Notes: generated by a model not told the origin, from the letters alone. Counted from the stretch's first letter, positions 1 through 13,571 are shown. The stretch: 46,379 bases of DNA from an uncultured Synechococcaceae cyanobacterium (GCA_903907855.1 CAIVPT010000089.1:1-46379), one strand, 5' to 3'. Translations and numbers: made by a program.

Positions 1-1
1 C

Positions 2-3000
2 GCCGCTGCCCTGATCAGCACAGCGGCAACAGGCAATCTCGACGCCCAGAACTTCCTGAATGCAACAGGAATCTATGCCGGAGGTTCCCTGGGGGGTCTG
101 GAGGATGTCGACTTCTGGATCGGCGGCCTGGCGGAGAAACTGCAGCCCTTTGGCGGCATGCTGGGCTCCAGCTTCGCCTATGTGTTCGGCACCCAGATGC
201 TGATGCTGCAAAACCATGACCGCTTCTACTACCTCAGCCGTACCGCTGGGCTGAATGTGCTCACCCAGCTGGAAGAGCAGACCTTCGGCGACATTGTGAT
301 GCGCAACTCCTCTGCAGTGCATCTGCCAGGGGATGTGTTCAGCTCGCCCGCGTTCTACTTCGAAGCCGGCCGGGTTGGCACCAGTGGTGCCATCCTCGAT
401 GATCTCACCACCCCCTGGAGCGAGCCCACCCTGCTCAGCCGGCTGGCCAACGGCACCATCCGCTATGGCGGCATCGAGCATGTGGTGATGGGTGGCACCG
501 CCGGCGACGACCGGCTCGCCACAGGGGAAGGGGATGACACGCTCCATGGCGATGCCGGTAATGACATCCTCGAAGGCGGCGGCGGTAACGACTTCCTAAT
601 CGGCGGCATTGGCGATGACATCCTCACCGATGCCTTTGGTGACGACAACTTCAAAGGTGGTGAGGGCAGCGATGTGCTCGTCAATGCTGGCGGCCTGGAT
701 CTGCTGTTTGGTGGTGATGGCTCCGACGCACTTTTTGGCGGTGTTGGCGATGCGGAATCCTTTGCTGGCCTTGGAAACGATTTCGTCTCCGCAGGTACCG
801 GCATCAACACGGTGTTCGGCAACGCCGGTGACGACTGGATCGAAGGCGGACAGGGCGCCGATCTCCTGCAGGGCGATAACGGCGATCCCTTCGGCACGAG
901 CACATTGATCGGCCATGACGTGCTGATCGGCGACGGCAATGACGACTACGACGCCGAATCGGGCAACGACATCATGTTTGGCACCCCGGGTGTCAACAAG
1001 AGCTGGGGAGCCTGGGGTTTCGATTGGGTGACCTACGCCAACTCCACCGAGCTGGTAAACGCCGACCTCGACATCAACGTCTTCCTGCCCCCCAACCTGG
1101 CGATCGACTTCCTCGATCGCTTCATGGAAGTGGAGGGCCTCTCGGGCTGGCACGGCAACGACATTCTCAAGGGCCGGATGGCTCCTGACCCCCTGCTGAT
1201 CAACAACCATGTGCTCGACGCAACGGGCATGGCGATGATCAGCGGCCTGGCGCCACTGCTGCGGGGTGCGGCCATGTTCACAGACGGCGACATCCTGCTG
1301 GGCGGCGGTGGCTCAGACACGATCGAAGGCCGCGGCGGCAACGACGTCATCCACGGCGATGTCTACCTCGATGCACGCATCATGCTGACCAATCTCGATG
1401 GCAGCACCGAATATGCAAGCACGATCACGACTTACCAAAGCCGTCTGATCAGCGGCGCCATTCGCCCCTCCCAGTTGAGCATCGTTCGCGAGATTCGCCA
1501 GGGGGCAGCCGGTGTTGACGTGGCGGTCTACAGCGGCACCCAGGCCGACTACACGGTGGTGTTCAACACAGACAACAGCCTCACCGTGACCGACAACCGC
1601 CCGTTGATCGGTGGCTTACTGACCAATGATGGCGTCGATACGCTCTGGGGAATCGAAATCCTGCGCTTTGCTGACGGCGACCTAGCAGCCCCATCCCCAG
1701 CAGGCGGCGCCACCGGCCTCCCGGTCATCAGTGACAGCACGCCCACCGAAGGGGTACCGATCACCGTGAATACTGCGGCGATCACCGACCCCAATGGCCT
1801 GGGCATCTTCTCCTACACCTGGGAAATGTCCGCCAACAACGGACTGACCTGGACGGTGGTCGGCACCAACAGCCCCACATACACACCCACCCAGATTCAG
1901 GTGGGTCGGATCCTGCGGGTTCAGGTGTCCTTCTTCGACGGCGCTGGCAACAGCGAGAACCTGGTGTCCATCCCCACCAATGTGGTGGGGGATCACTACG
2001 TGGGCACGGCGGCCGGCAACCTGTTCACCGGCACCGCCGGCGACGATCGGGCGCAGGGGCTGGGCGGCAACGACACCCTCAATGGCGGCGTCGGCGATGA
2101 CGTTCTTGAAGGTGGCGCGGGCAACGACACCCTTAACGGCGGCGTTGGCAACGACCAGATGCTGGGAGGACCAGGCAACGACACCTATGTAGTTGACAGC
2201 CTTTTAGATGTAGTCACCGAGGCTTTTGGCGGTGGCATCGACACGGTGCGCAGCCCACTGGATTACACCCTCGGTATCGACCTGGATAACCTGATCCTCA
2301 CCGACACTGCCGTTACAGGCACGGGGAACGGCCTTGCCAACGTGATTGCCGGCAATGCCGGCAACAACCAATTGCGGGGCCTGGGGGGTGACGACACCCT
2401 CGATGGCGGCCTCGGCAATGACAGCCTCGATGGCGGAGCCGGCAACGATCTCTATATCGTTGATTCGAGTCTTGATGTCATCCTGGAAGCGGTGGGCGGA
2501 GGTACCGACAGTGTTCAAAGTTCGGTTACCTTCACGCTCGGTGCGGAAATCGAAAACCTCACCCTCACCGGCACGGCGCTCAGCAACGGCACGGGCAACG
2601 CCCTCGCCAACATCCTCACTGGCAACGCCTCCAACAACATCCTCAGCGGGCTCGCGGGCAACGACAGCCTCAATGGGGGCATGGGCAACGACACCCTCAA
2701 CGGCGGTGCCGGCAACGACCAGCTGCTCGGCGGTGCCGGCAACGACCTGTTCGTCTTCAGCACCGCCCTGGCCGCCGACAACATCGAGACCATCGCCGAC
2801 TTCGCCACCGGCGATCGCCTCCAGCTCGATCGCGCCATCTTCACCACCCTCAGCGCCGGCACCACCCTCACCGTCGCTGAATTCCTTGGGGGTGCCGGCG
2901 CCATCGCCGCCACCAACGCCCAGCAGCGCCTCCTGTTCGACGCCACCACCGGCGCCCTTAGTTACGACGCCGATGGCAGCGGCGCCACCGCTGCGGTGCT

Positions 3001-4552
3001 GATCGCCAACCTCACCGCTGGCGCGCCCCTCACCGCCGCCGCCATCAGCCTCGTCGGCACCCCGCCGCCGCCGTCGAACGTGATCAACGGCACCGCCAAC
3101 GCCGACACCCTGGTCGGCACCGCCGCCAACGACACCATCAACGGCCTCGGCGGCAATGACACCATCAACGGTGGCGCTGGCAACGACACCATGGTTGGCG
3201 GCACCGGCGATGACTCCTATGTGGTGGATTCCGCCCTCGATGTGATCGTGGAGGCCGCCGGCGAGGGCACCGACAGCGTGTCCAGCACGGTGACATACAC
3301 CCTCGCCGCCAACGTCGAAAACCTCACCCTCACGGGTACGGCAGCGATCAACGGCACCGGCAACACCCTCAACAACAGCCTCACCGGCAACAGCGCGGCC
3401 AACGTGCTCAGCGGACTGGATGGCACCGACACCCTCAACGGGGGCGGCGGCAATGACAGCCTGAGCGGCGGCGCCGGCAACGACCTGTTCGTGTTCAACA
3501 GCCCCCTGGCGGCCGACAACGTCGACACGATCAGCGACTTCGCCACCGGCGATCGCCTCCAGCTCGATCGCGCCATCTTCACCAACCTCAGCGCCGGCAC
3601 CACCCTCACCGCGGCGGAATTCCTCGGCGGAGCGGGCAGCAACGCTGCCACCACCGCCCAGCAGCGCCTGGTGTTCAACACCACCACCGGCGCCCTTCGG
3701 TACGACGCCGATGGCAGCGGCGCCACCGCCTCGGTGCTGATCGCCAACCTCACCGCCGGTGCGCCCCTCACCGCGGCCGCCATCAGCCTCGTCGGCACAC
3801 TGACGCCGCCCCCGCCGCCGTCGAACGTGATCAACGGCACCGCCAACGCCGACACCCTGATCGGCACCGCAGCCAACGACACCATCAACGGCCTCGGCGG
3901 CAACGACACCATCAACGGTGGCGCTGGCAACGACACCATGGCCGGCGGCACCGGCGATGACACCTACGTGGTGGATTCCAGCCTCGATGTGATCGTGGAG
4001 GCCGCCGGCGAGGGCACCGACAGCGTGTCCAGCACGGTGACCTACACCCTCGCCGCCAACGTTGAAAACCTCACCCTCACGGGTACGGCTGCGATCAATG
4101 GCACCGGCAACACCCTCAACAACAGCCTCACCGGCAACAGCGCCAACAACACCCTCAGCGGATCGGACGGCACCGACACGCTCGATGGCGGCCTCGGAAA
4201 CGACACCCTCACCGGCGGGGTTGGGGCCGATCGCTTCAACTTCACAACCACTCCGAACGCCACCAGCAACCGCGACACCCTCACAGATTTTGTGCAGGGC
4301 ACGGACCGGATCGGCCTCAGTCGGGCGATCTTCAGCGGTTTCGGGGCCACCGCCACCACGGTGACAACCGCCCAGTTCCTGGAGGCGCGGGGCACGGGCT
4401 CAACCGTGACTGCAGCGGCCGGAATCCGCCTGATCTACGACCGCGACAACTCCCAGTTGTTCTACGACCCCACCGGTGGCAGCGCCGTCGACCGGGTGCA
4501 GTTCATCAACACGGGCACGCGACTGCAGGCGGGCGATTTCGTGCTCTTCTGA
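2..4552 (+). CDS. Animal-type heme peroxidase fused to RTX (hemolysin-type Ca2+-binding) repeats, 5' partial
   Basis: The frame is open from base 2, so the N-terminus lies outside the window; the first in-frame ATG (158) is internal. The first ~75 residues carry the C-terminal signature of animal-type heme peroxidases (DVDFWIGGLAE, then a GTQ...HDRFYYLS stretch). RTX nonapeptides of the GGxGxDxLxGG type follow (nt ~490-1000). Next come a module with WVTYANSTELV and EGLSGWHGNDILKG, which I associate with bacterial peroxidase/RTX proteins, and an Ig-like segment (nt ~1705-1980). Long repeats of YVVDS..LDV..EA, ENLTLTGTA and nonapeptides then run to the end. Three C-terminal units of the FATGDRLQLDRAIF type occur, the last divergent. 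Family knowledge: such proteins leave by type I secretion and fold on Ca2+; relatives include the Mn(II)-oxidising peroxidase MopA. A role in Mn or halide oxidation or in the cell coat is inference. The catalytic heme His is not in view. Confidence 0.88.
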   Translation, partial: AAALISTAATGNLDAQNFLNATGIYAGGSLGGLEDVDFWIGGLAEKLQPFGGMLGSSFAYVFGTQMLMLQNHDRFYYLSRTAGLNVLTQLEEQTFGDIVMRNSSAVHLPGDVFSSPAFYFEAGRVGTSGAILDDLTTPWSEPTLLSRLANGTIRYGGIEHVVMGGTAGDDRLATGEGDDTLHGDAGNDILEGGGGNDFLIGGIGDDILTDAFGDDNFKGGEGSDVLVNAGGLDLLFGGDGSDALFGGVGDAESFAGLGNDFVSAGTGINTVFGNAGDDWIEGGQGADLLQGDNGDPFGTSTLIGHDVLIGDGNDDYDAESGNDIMFGTPGVNKSWGAWGFDWVTYANSTELVNADLDINVFLPPNLAIDFLDRFMEVEGLSGWHGNDILKGRMAPDPLLINNHVLDATGMAMISGLAPLLRGAAMFTDGDILLGGGGSDTIEGRGGNDVIHGDVYLDARIMLTNLDGSTEYASTITTYQSRLISGAIRPSQLSIVREIRQGAAGVDVAVYSGTQADYTVVFNTDNSLTVTDNRPLIGGLLTNDGVDTLWGIEILRFADGDLAAPSPAGGATGLPVISDSTPTEGVPITVNTAAITDPNGLGIFSYTWEMSANNGLTWTVVGTNSPTYTPTQIQVGRILRVQVSFFDGAGNSENLVSIPTNVVGDHYVGTAAGNLFTGTAGDDRAQGLGGNDTLNGGVGDDVLEGGAGNDTLNGGVGNDQMLGGPGNDTYVVDSLLDVVTEAFGGGIDTVRSPLDYTLGIDLDNLILTDTAVTGTGNGLANVIAGNAGNNQLRGLGGDDTLDGGLGNDSLDGGAGNDLYIVDSSLDVILEAVGGGTDSVQSSVTFTLGAEIENLTLTGTALSNGTGNALANILTGNASNNILSGLAGNDSLNGGMGNDTLNGGAGNDQLLGGAGNDLFVFSTALAADNIETIADFATGDRLQLDRAIFTTLSAGTTLTVAEFLGGAGAIAATNAQQRLLFDATTGALSYDADGSGATAAVLIANLTAGAPLTAAAISLVGTPPPPSNVINGTANADTLVGTAANDTINGLGGNDTINGGAGNDTMVGGTGDDSYVVDSALDVIVEAAGEGTDSVSSTVTYTLAANVENLTLTGTAAINGTGNTLNNSLTGNSAANVLSGLDGTDTLNGGGGNDSLSGGAGNDLFVFNSPLAADNVDTISDFATGDRLQLDRAIFTNLSAGTTLTAAEFLGGAGSNAATTAQQRLVFNTTTGALRYDADGSGATASVLIANLTAGAPLTAAAISLVGTLTPPPPPSNVINGTANADTLIGTAANDTINGLGGNDTINGGAGNDTMAGGTGDDTYVVDSSLDVIVEAAGEGTDSVSSTVTYTLAANVENLTLTGTAAINGTGNTLNNSLTGNSANNTLSGSDGTDTLDGGLGNDTLTGGVGADRFNFTTTPNATSNRDTLTDFVQGTDRIGLSRAIFSGFGATATTVTTAQFLEARGTGSTVTAAAGIRLIYDRDNSQLFYDPTGGSAVDRVQFINTGTRLQAGDFVLF
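2690..4200 (+). repeat. Large in-gene tandem duplication (period ~738-747 bp)
   Basis: Within the peroxidase-RTX gene, blocks beginning at 3074 and 3821 are nearly identical for several hundred bases (offset 747 bp, 249 codons). A block around 2801 recurs at 3539 (offset 738 bp). The 9-bp difference lies in a proline-rich linker (TPPPPPSN). The repeat preserves the reading frame. The third copy decays into a divergent C-terminal cap after ~4200. Recent unequal recombination is the likely source. Confidence 0.85.
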
Positions 4553-4564
4553 TCACGATCCCGC

Positions 4565-4835
4565 TCAGCGGCCGCGGTTGATCTTCGCCTTGAGCTCCTC
4601 GAGCTCTCGGCGAAGATCCTCCATCCCCTGGCGTTCCTCCTGGGCCTCAGCGCGCCAGCTGGCGCGCTCCTCACTCTGGAAACGCAGCAGCGTCTGCAGC
4701 ATCAACCCACCACCACCCGCAATCATCACCAACGCGGAGGCGCCGCAGGCTGTCGGTGAACAGAAAAACCCCGGCCGCGAACAACGAACCGCCAATCAGA
4801 AAGATCAGAAAGTCGTGGGCAGGCTTGGTGGCCAT
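4565..4835 (-). pseudogene. Small membrane/coiled-coil protein gene broken by a frameshift
   Basis: An ATG at 4835 opens a frame starting MATKPAHDFLIFLIGG, followed by a hydrophobic helix (LFAAGVFLF). It runs out of phase near 4780, and in that frame a stop arrives soon after. The adjacent frame continues with a glycine-rich hydrophobic stretch (ALVMIAGGGGLMLQTLL) and a charged coiled coil ending LRRELEELKAKINRGR at 4565. Joined, the halves would give a protein of about 90 residues with two hydrophobic segments and a C-terminal coiled coil. A one- or two-base indel around 4770-4790 explains the break; an assembly error or ribosomal frameshift is possible. The family is not recognised with confidence. 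Confidence 0.5.
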
Positions 4836-4906
4836 GAGGAAGAGCTAGATGGTAGGCAATATGCCAGCCTCAGGCCCACCTGGCTCCACCTACCCAACCG
4901 CAGCGG

Positions 4907-5833
4907 TCAATCCAGCCAAGTGACATCACGCCCGGCGCGGAAGGCGTTGACGATATAGGAAACATTCGTGGTGCGGGTGGCCACGAAATGCGCGGACTCC
5001 CGCAGCAGATCCACCTGGGCAAAGAAGCGGATCATCGCTGCCCGCCGCTGCTCTGCTGGCAGTTGGCGAAAGCTGGCATTGTCATAGCCGGCGGTGAAGG
5101 CAGGCCGGAGAAACACACACTCCAGCTCCGGCAAGAGGGAGGCGAGCGCTTGCATGGCCTCCAGATCATCGCCGGCGATGAACAATCGGCGAAAACGCCC
5201 CTGCAGGGCCTGAATCGGCCGCACATAGCCCTCCAGACCGGCATACGTGGCCTCCAGAATTTTGTCTCCCCTACGAACAAGAGTGGCCAGATAAGGCTCC
5301 GGTAGCGGCGGCAGCTCCCGCTTCACAGCCGCCACCTCCTCACCCACGTCCGGTGTGTAGTGCCACAACAGATGCGACACGCTCGCCCTCAAGATGTCGT
5401 AGGGAACAGCCAAGAAGGGGGTAGCAAAGCCGGGGATCGAGGCCGGTGGCGTGAAGAAGAAATACCTGGCCCTGGGCCGCGTGGTGGCCTGCAACAGCGC
5501 CGATACCAGCGGCGCCACCCAGGGCAAACGCGACTGTCCGGGCAGCTGGTTGCGGTTGAGCCCAGGCAGCCACCGGCCTGACACCTCCTCGCAGAAGGGC
5601 AGGAAATAGTCGCCATAGCCACGGGCAATGGCGATCCCCTGGGGACGGGCCAACGCGACAAATCGAAACCCTATGCCTTTTTGCAGGCACATCGTCAGCG
5701 ACTTGGTGAGCCCGGAATGATTCGCCCCAAATCCGGCACCAGGGTTGCATGCCCAGGGATAGGCAAAGAAAGGGCGCTTAGCGGCCAGCGCACGCAGGCT
5801 GTCGATCGTCAACGAACCAGAAATATCCTGCAT
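4907..5833 (-). CDS. Fucosyltransferase-like glycosyltransferase
   Basis: This is a 308-residue soluble protein. The motif VRRGDK at residues 186-191 matches the (H/R)RGDK nucleotide-sugar binding motif of alpha-1,2/alpha-1,6-fucosyltransferases and NodZ-like enzymes. An N-terminal GFGANHSGL glycine-rich loop and a C-terminal [10 protein letters not shown] segment fit the same superfamily. No signal peptide or membrane helix is evident, so it probably acts in the cytosol on a surface glycan precursor. It lies downstream of tkt on the same strand, separated by a strong hairpin, so it is likely transcribed separately. Donor and acceptor cannot be read from sequence; GDP-fucose is the family expectation. 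The start at 5833 is the first ATG of the open frame. Confidence 0.6.
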   Translation of the reverse strand: MQDISGSLTIDSLRALAAKRPFFAYPWACNPGAGFGANHSGLTKSLTMCLQKGIGFRFVALARPQGIAIARGYGDYFLPFCEEVSGRWLPGLNRNQLPGQSRLPWVAPLVSALLQATTRPRARYFFFTPPASIPGFATPFLAVPYDILRASVSHLLWHYTPDVGEEVAAVKRELPPLPEPYLATLVRRGDKILEATYAGLEGYVRPIQALQGRFRRLFIAGDDLEAMQALASLLPELECVFLRPAFTAGYDNASFRQLPAEQRRAAMIRFFAQVDLLRESAHFVATRTTNVSYIVNAFRAGRDVTWLD

Positions 5834-5869
5834 GCTGGAACGATCTCCGTCCCCCGACCCTATCAGGCA

Positions 5870-5891
5870 AGGGAGTGCCTAAGCACTCCCT
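5870..5891 (-). terminator. Hairpin after tkt
   Basis: A perfect 9-bp stem (agggagtgc / gcactccct) with loop ctaa sits 26 bp beyond the tkt stop and before the fucosyltransferase-like gene on the same strand. There is no long T run, so it may terminate weakly or protect the tkt mRNA 3' end. Confidence 0.6.
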
Positions 5892-5916
5892 CCATGCAGC
5901 CTGGCTGGGGAAACGA

Positions 5917-7923
<2,007 letters not shown>

Positions 7924-8003
7924 GGCGAGACCGGGAGGTGGAACTAGGGGGTAAGGGGGGCTGACTGCGGAGGCGGGGCCGGGGGCCGGCGGGGCCGCCA
8001 CGC

Positions 8004-9251
8004 TCAGGTCATGCGGCGGAAGGCAAGGCAGACGTTATGACCGCCGAACCCGAAGGAGTTGGAGAGCACAACCTGAACGGCGTGCTCACGGGCCTGATTG
8101 GGAACCACATCCAGATCACAGGCGGGATCAGGGGTGTGGTAGTTGATCGTAGGGGGTACGAGGTTGTGGCCGATCGCCAGAATGGAGGCGACCGCCTCAA
8201 TGCCACCGCTGCCACCGAGGAGGTGACCGGTCATCGACTTGGTGGAGCTGACCGGGATGCGCCGGGCGTGCTCACCGAGGGCGGCCTTGATGGCGGCCGT
8301 CTCGTTGCTGTCGTTGGCCTGGGTGCTGGTGCCGTGGGCATTGACGTAGTCGACGGCTTCCGGCTCCAGGCGGGCATCGGCGAGGGCCAACCGCATCGCC
8401 TCGGCGCCACCCACGCCCCCGGGGGAGGGGGCCGTGATGTGGTGGGCATCGCAGGTGGTGCCGTAGCCCACCACCTCCGCCAGGATGCGGGCGCCGCGGG
8501 CCTGGGCGTGCTCCAGGGCCTCGAGCACCAGGACACCGGAGCCTTCGCCGATCACAAAGCCGTTGCGCTCAAGATCAAACGGACGGCTGGCGGTGGCCGG
8601 ATCGTCGTTGCGGAAGGAGAGGGCCTTGGCGCTGGCGAATCCCGCCACCCCGAGGGGGGTGATGGCCGATTCGGCTCCGCCGCAGACCATGGCATCAGCC
8701 AGGCCAAGCTGGATGGTGCGGAAGGCATCGCCGATGGCGTTGGAGCCGGCGGCGCAGGCGGTGGCCACGGCACTGCTCGGCCCCCGGGCGCCGAGGGCGA
8801 TCGCCGCCAGGCCGGTGGCCATGTTGGGGATCATCATCGGCACGCAGAACGGACTGACGCGATCCGGCCCGCGATCGGCCAGCACGTGGGCCTGGGTTTC
8901 CATCATCAAAAGACCACCGACCCCGGAGCCGATCGAGACGCCCACCCGGTGGGTGTTGCGATCGTCGATCACCAGGCCGGCGTCGGCCACGGCCTGCTTG
9001 GCCGCCACGACTCCGAACTGACAGAAGCGATCCCAGCGCTTGGCCTCCTTCGGCTCGAGGGAGCCGGAAGGATCGAAGCCCTTCACCTCGGCGGCGAAGC
9101 GGCAGGCGTGGCGGGACGCATCGAACAAGGTGATGGCGGCGACGCCGTTGCGGCCGCTGCACAAACCCTCCCAGTACTGGGCGACGTCGTTCCCGATCGG
9201 TGTGACCGCGCCAAGGCCCGTGACGACGACGCGGCGGAGACCCTCCACCAT
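8004..9251 (-). CDS. fabF: 3-oxoacyl-[ACP] synthase II
   Basis: FabF is the condensing enzyme of type II fatty acid synthesis, elongating acyl-ACP with malonyl-ACP. The 415-residue protein starts [20 protein letters not shown]. It carries the active-site Cys in [11 protein letters not shown], the first catalytic His in [11 protein letters not shown], and the second in [13 protein letters not shown]. The ATG at 9251 is preferred over an upstream extension that only re-reads acpP. It follows acpP by 7 bp, so the two are almost certainly cotranscribed and act on the same carrier protein. Confidence 0.97.
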   Translation of the reverse strand: MVEGLRRVVVTGLGAVTPIGNDVAQYWEGLCSGRNGVAAITLFDASRHACRFAAEVKGFDPSGSLEPKEAKRWDRFCQFGVVAAKQAVADAGLVIDDRNTHRVGVSIGSGVGGLLMMETQAHVLADRGPDRVSPFCVPMMIPNMATGLAAIALGARGPSSAVATACAAGSNAIGDAFRTIQLGLADAMVCGGAESAITPLGVAGFASAKALSFRNDDPATASRPFDLERNGFVIGEGSGVLVLEALEHAQARGARILAEVVGYGTTCDAHHITAPSPGGVGGAEAMRLALADARLEPEAVDYVNAHGTSTQANDSNETAAIKAALGEHARRIPVSSTKSMTGHLLGGSGGIEAVASILAIGHNLVPPTINYHTPDPACDLDVVPNQAREHAVQVVLSNSFGFGGHNVCLAFRRMT

Positions 9252-9258
9252 GGACGCC

Positions 9259-9501
9259 TCAGGCCTGCTTTTCGTGGATGTACTTGACGGCGTCCCCGAC
9301 GGTGGCGATGCCCTCGGCGGCCTCATCGGGGATCTCGATGTCGAACGCCTCCTCAAGGGCCATCACGAGCTCAACGGTGTCGAGCGAGTCGGCGCCGAGG
9401 TCGTTCTGGAAGTTGGATTCCGGCTTCACCTCTGCGGGTTCCACGCTGAGCTGCTCGGCACAGATCGAGCGGACTTTCTCGAAGATCGCTTCCTGGGACA
9501 T
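9259..9501 (-). CDS. acpP: Acyl carrier protein
   Basis: This is an 80-residue acidic protein with the 4'-phosphopantetheine attachment motif GADSLD (Ser39). It is the universal carrier of fatty acid synthesis. The start at 9501 ([10 protein letters not shown]) matches bacterial ACPs; the longer frame upstream is arginine-rich and unlikely. It is first in the acpP-fabF-tkt run and divergent from psaC, with a 176-bp region between them that must hold both promoters. Confidence 0.97.
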   Translation of the reverse strand: MSQEAIFEKVRSICAEQLSVEPAEVKPESNFQNDLGADSLDTVELVMALEEAFDIEIPDEAAEGIATVGDAVKYIHEKQA

Positions 9502-9632
9502 GGCCGCTGTGAGGGTGGGGCGCATCCTACGGGTCCGCCCCGACACCCCCTGCGCCGCCCCCGCTTCCTATGAACAAGCGTGACGGCCGCTGCCTCGGAC
9601 GGCCGGGCTCCGGGAGGCCTTGGGTACCTTGA

Positions 9633-9923
<291 letters not shown>

Positions 9924-9980
9924 GCCACTCCGGAGGGTTCCGGGGCTGTTCCACAGGCCGCGATAGCCCATAAGCTCATG

Positions 9981-10004
9981 GCCCGGCCCTGCCGGGCTTT
10001 TTTT
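9981..10004 (+). terminator. Rho-independent terminator of psaC
   Basis: A perfect 7-bp GC stem (gcccggc / gccgggc) with a cct loop is followed by seven T residues, between psaC and glmS. It separates the highly expressed photosystem gene from glmS. Confidence 0.9.
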
Positions 10005-10047
10005 GTTTCCGAGCCCACCCCGGGCTTCCTCCTCCCCCAGCACCCCC

Positions 10048-11967
<1,920 letters not shown>

Positions 11968-11973
11968 GGGACC

Positions 11974-12537
11974 TCAGAGATCCAGCAGCCCGGGCGGGGG
12001 TGTGAGGCCCAGCCACCCCTCCGCCGGCCGCACCTCCGGCACGATCGCGGGCACGAAGGGGATCAGCAGCCGTCGACCCGGGGGGTCCAGCAGCTCCACC
12101 TCCAGCAGGTCGTTGCCGGCATGGATCAGGTCCGTGACGCGGCCAATGGCCTGGTCACCGCCCAAGAGCCGCACCTCCAGCCCCTGGAGATCCAGCCAGT
12201 GGAACTGCCCCGGCTCGAGCGACGGACGGTCGGCGGCGTCGACGAGCAGCTCGTGGTTCACCAGTGCCTCGGCAGCGCTCCGGTCGTCCACTCCCTCCAG
12301 ATCGAGCACGTAGAGATCCTTCCCCGGGAGGGGCCTGCCCCGCAGCAGGCGCACGGGCTGGGCATCTCCCCCCCGCGACCGGAGCCAGCGCCAGCCCGCC
12401 TGGGTGAAGCGGTCGGGGAAGTCGCTCAAGGGCAGCAGGCGCAGTTCGCCGCGCAGGCCCTGGGGGGCCACCAGCCGCCCTACCACCAGCAGGTCGGCGG
12501 GGGTGGGTGGGGGACCGGAGGAGGAATCGGGGTGCAT
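11974..12537 (-). CDS. rimM: 16S rRNA processing / ribosome maturation factor RimM
   Basis: RimM helps mature the 30S ribosomal head domain by binding S19. The 187-residue protein shows the N-terminal RimM barrel ([17 protein letters not shown]) and a PRC-like C-terminal barrel ([30 protein letters not shown]). The proline-rich first dozen residues are variable in the family. It is divergent from ndhS and convergent with glmS. Confidence 0.93.
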   Translation of the reverse strand: MHPDSSSGPPPTPADLLVVGRLVAPQGLRGELRLLPLSDFPDRFTQAGWRWLRSRGGDAQPVRLLRGRPLPGKDLYVLDLEGVDDRSAAEALVNHELLVDAADRPSLEPGQFHWLDLQGLEVRLLGGDQAIGRVTDLIHAGNDLLEVELLDPPGRRLLIPFVPAIVPEVRPAEGWLGLTPPPGLLDL

Positions 12538-12638
12538 CGGCCCAGGCTAGGGGTGCCGCTCCCAGGGGATCCCAGGGCCCCAGCGGCGTTCCCCAGCCGG
12601 GATAATGGATTTCCATTGACCCTTGCGGCTGCCGCGCG

Positions 12639-12818
12639 ATGGCCACCCCTCCGATCCTGCCCGGCTCCACCGTGGTGGTGCGCGACGCCCGCTCCATCTA
12701 CAACGGCTATCGCGGCTTTGTGCAGCGCATCAGCGGTTCGATGGCCGCCGTCCTGTTTGAAGGGGGCAACTGGGACAAGCTGGTCACCCTGCCGCTGCGG
12801 ACCCTGGAGTCGCGCTGA
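12639..12818 (+). CDS. ndhS: NAD(P)H-quinone oxidoreductase subunit S (NdhS, SH3-like)
   Basis: This 59-residue protein has the core GYRGFVQRI and AVLFEGGNWDKLVT typical of the small SH3-like cyanobacterial protein identified as NdhS (DUF3252, the Ssl0352/CRR31 family). That subunit forms part of the ferredoxin docking site on photosynthetic NDH-1 and supports cyclic electron flow. The ATG at 12639 gives the usual size. Its last 35 bp overlap the 3' end of rnc on the opposite strand. A GATAAT at 12601 could be a -10 box, but I see no -35. Confidence 0.85.
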   Translation: MATPPILPGSTVVVRDARSIYNGYRGFVQRISGSMAAVLFEGGNWDKLVTLPLRTLESR

Positions 12819-13542
12819 TCGTCTCCGGCCCCAGGGTTTGAAGGGCAGCGCGAGCGGCCTGCTGCTCCGCCTCCCGGCGTGCCCCCCCCCAGCCCTCCCC
12901 AATGGATCTGTCTGCCACGTTCACCCGACAGTGGAAGCGGCGGGGATCGCCATGGAGGCGGCTGCGTTCTTCGGTGTCATAGCGGGGCAGGCCCAGGCCC
13001 CGGCCCTGGCTCCATTCCTGCAGCGCCGATTTCCAGTTGTGGGCGTGGGGATCGGCGAGCAGGGGGGGAAGATCCCGCAACCAATGGGGTTCGAGCCAGG
13101 CCAGCACCGCCTCCAGGCCCCCCGCCGCCCCGCCGCCGATGTCGTAGACAGCGCCGATCAGGGCCTCGCAACATTCCGCCAGCACGGTGGCGCGGCCGCT
13201 GCCCTCCACCAGGGCCATCGGTCCATGCCGCAACACAGCAGCCAGATCGAGCCGCTCGGCCAGGGCCGCCAGCCAGCGATCACTCACCAGTTGGGCCCGC
13301 ACGGCCGACCAGCGGCCCACGGGCAGGTCGGGCTCACGGCGGCGCAGAAACTCCGAGGCCGCCAGGCGCAGCACCGCGTCGCCGAGAAACTCGAGCCGCT
13401 CGTGATCGCGGCGACGGCCTGCGGAGGTATGGGTGAGGGCCTCATCCAGCGGCGCCAGCCGGGCCGCATCCCAGGGGACGCCGGGCAGCAGGGCACAGCG
13501 CTCCAGGAAGACGGTCAGTTGGGTGAGACGCCGGGCCTGCAT
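12784..13542 (-). CDS. rnc: Ribonuclease III
   Basis: RNase III cleaves double-stranded RNA in rRNA and mRNA processing. The 252-residue protein has the catalytic signature HERLEFLGDAVL (residues ~47-58), the second acidic cluster in ECCEALIGAVY, and a C-terminal double-stranded RNA-binding domain (NWKSALQEW ... EAEQQAARAAL). It starts 30 bp downstream of the RNase P RNA on the same strand, so two RNA-processing activities sit side by side. Its 3' end overlaps ndhS by 35 bp in antisense. Confidence 0.95.
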   Translation of the reverse strand: MQARRLTQLTVFLERCALLPGVPWDAARLAPLDEALTHTSAGRRRDHERLEFLGDAVLRLAASEFLRRREPDLPVGRWSAVRAQLVSDRWLAALAERLDLAAVLRHGPMALVEGSGRATVLAECCEALIGAVYDIGGGAAGGLEAVLAWLEPHWLRDLPPLLADPHAHNWKSALQEWSQGRGLGLPRYDTEERSRLHGDPRRFHCRVNVADRSIGEGWGGARREAEQQAARAALQTLGPETISATPGSAAAG

Positions 13543-13571
13543 CGGGCGCGGGACGCGAAGGGGGAAGAGGG

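Noticed and set aside
2000-4200. CRISPR-like regular repetition
   Set aside because: The repeats encode RTX nonapeptides in frame and have no unique spacers.
8037-9287. A 416-codon plus-strand open frame
   Set aside because: Shadow of fabF; no domain recognisable.
10003-10047. Earlier start for glmS
   Set aside because: GlmS needs Cys directly after the initiator Met (MCGIVALIG), so translation starts at 10048.
9924-10047. glmS ribozyme or riboswitch
   Set aside because: Only about 40 bp separate the psaC terminator from the glmS start, too little for the ribozyme, and no matching core is seen.
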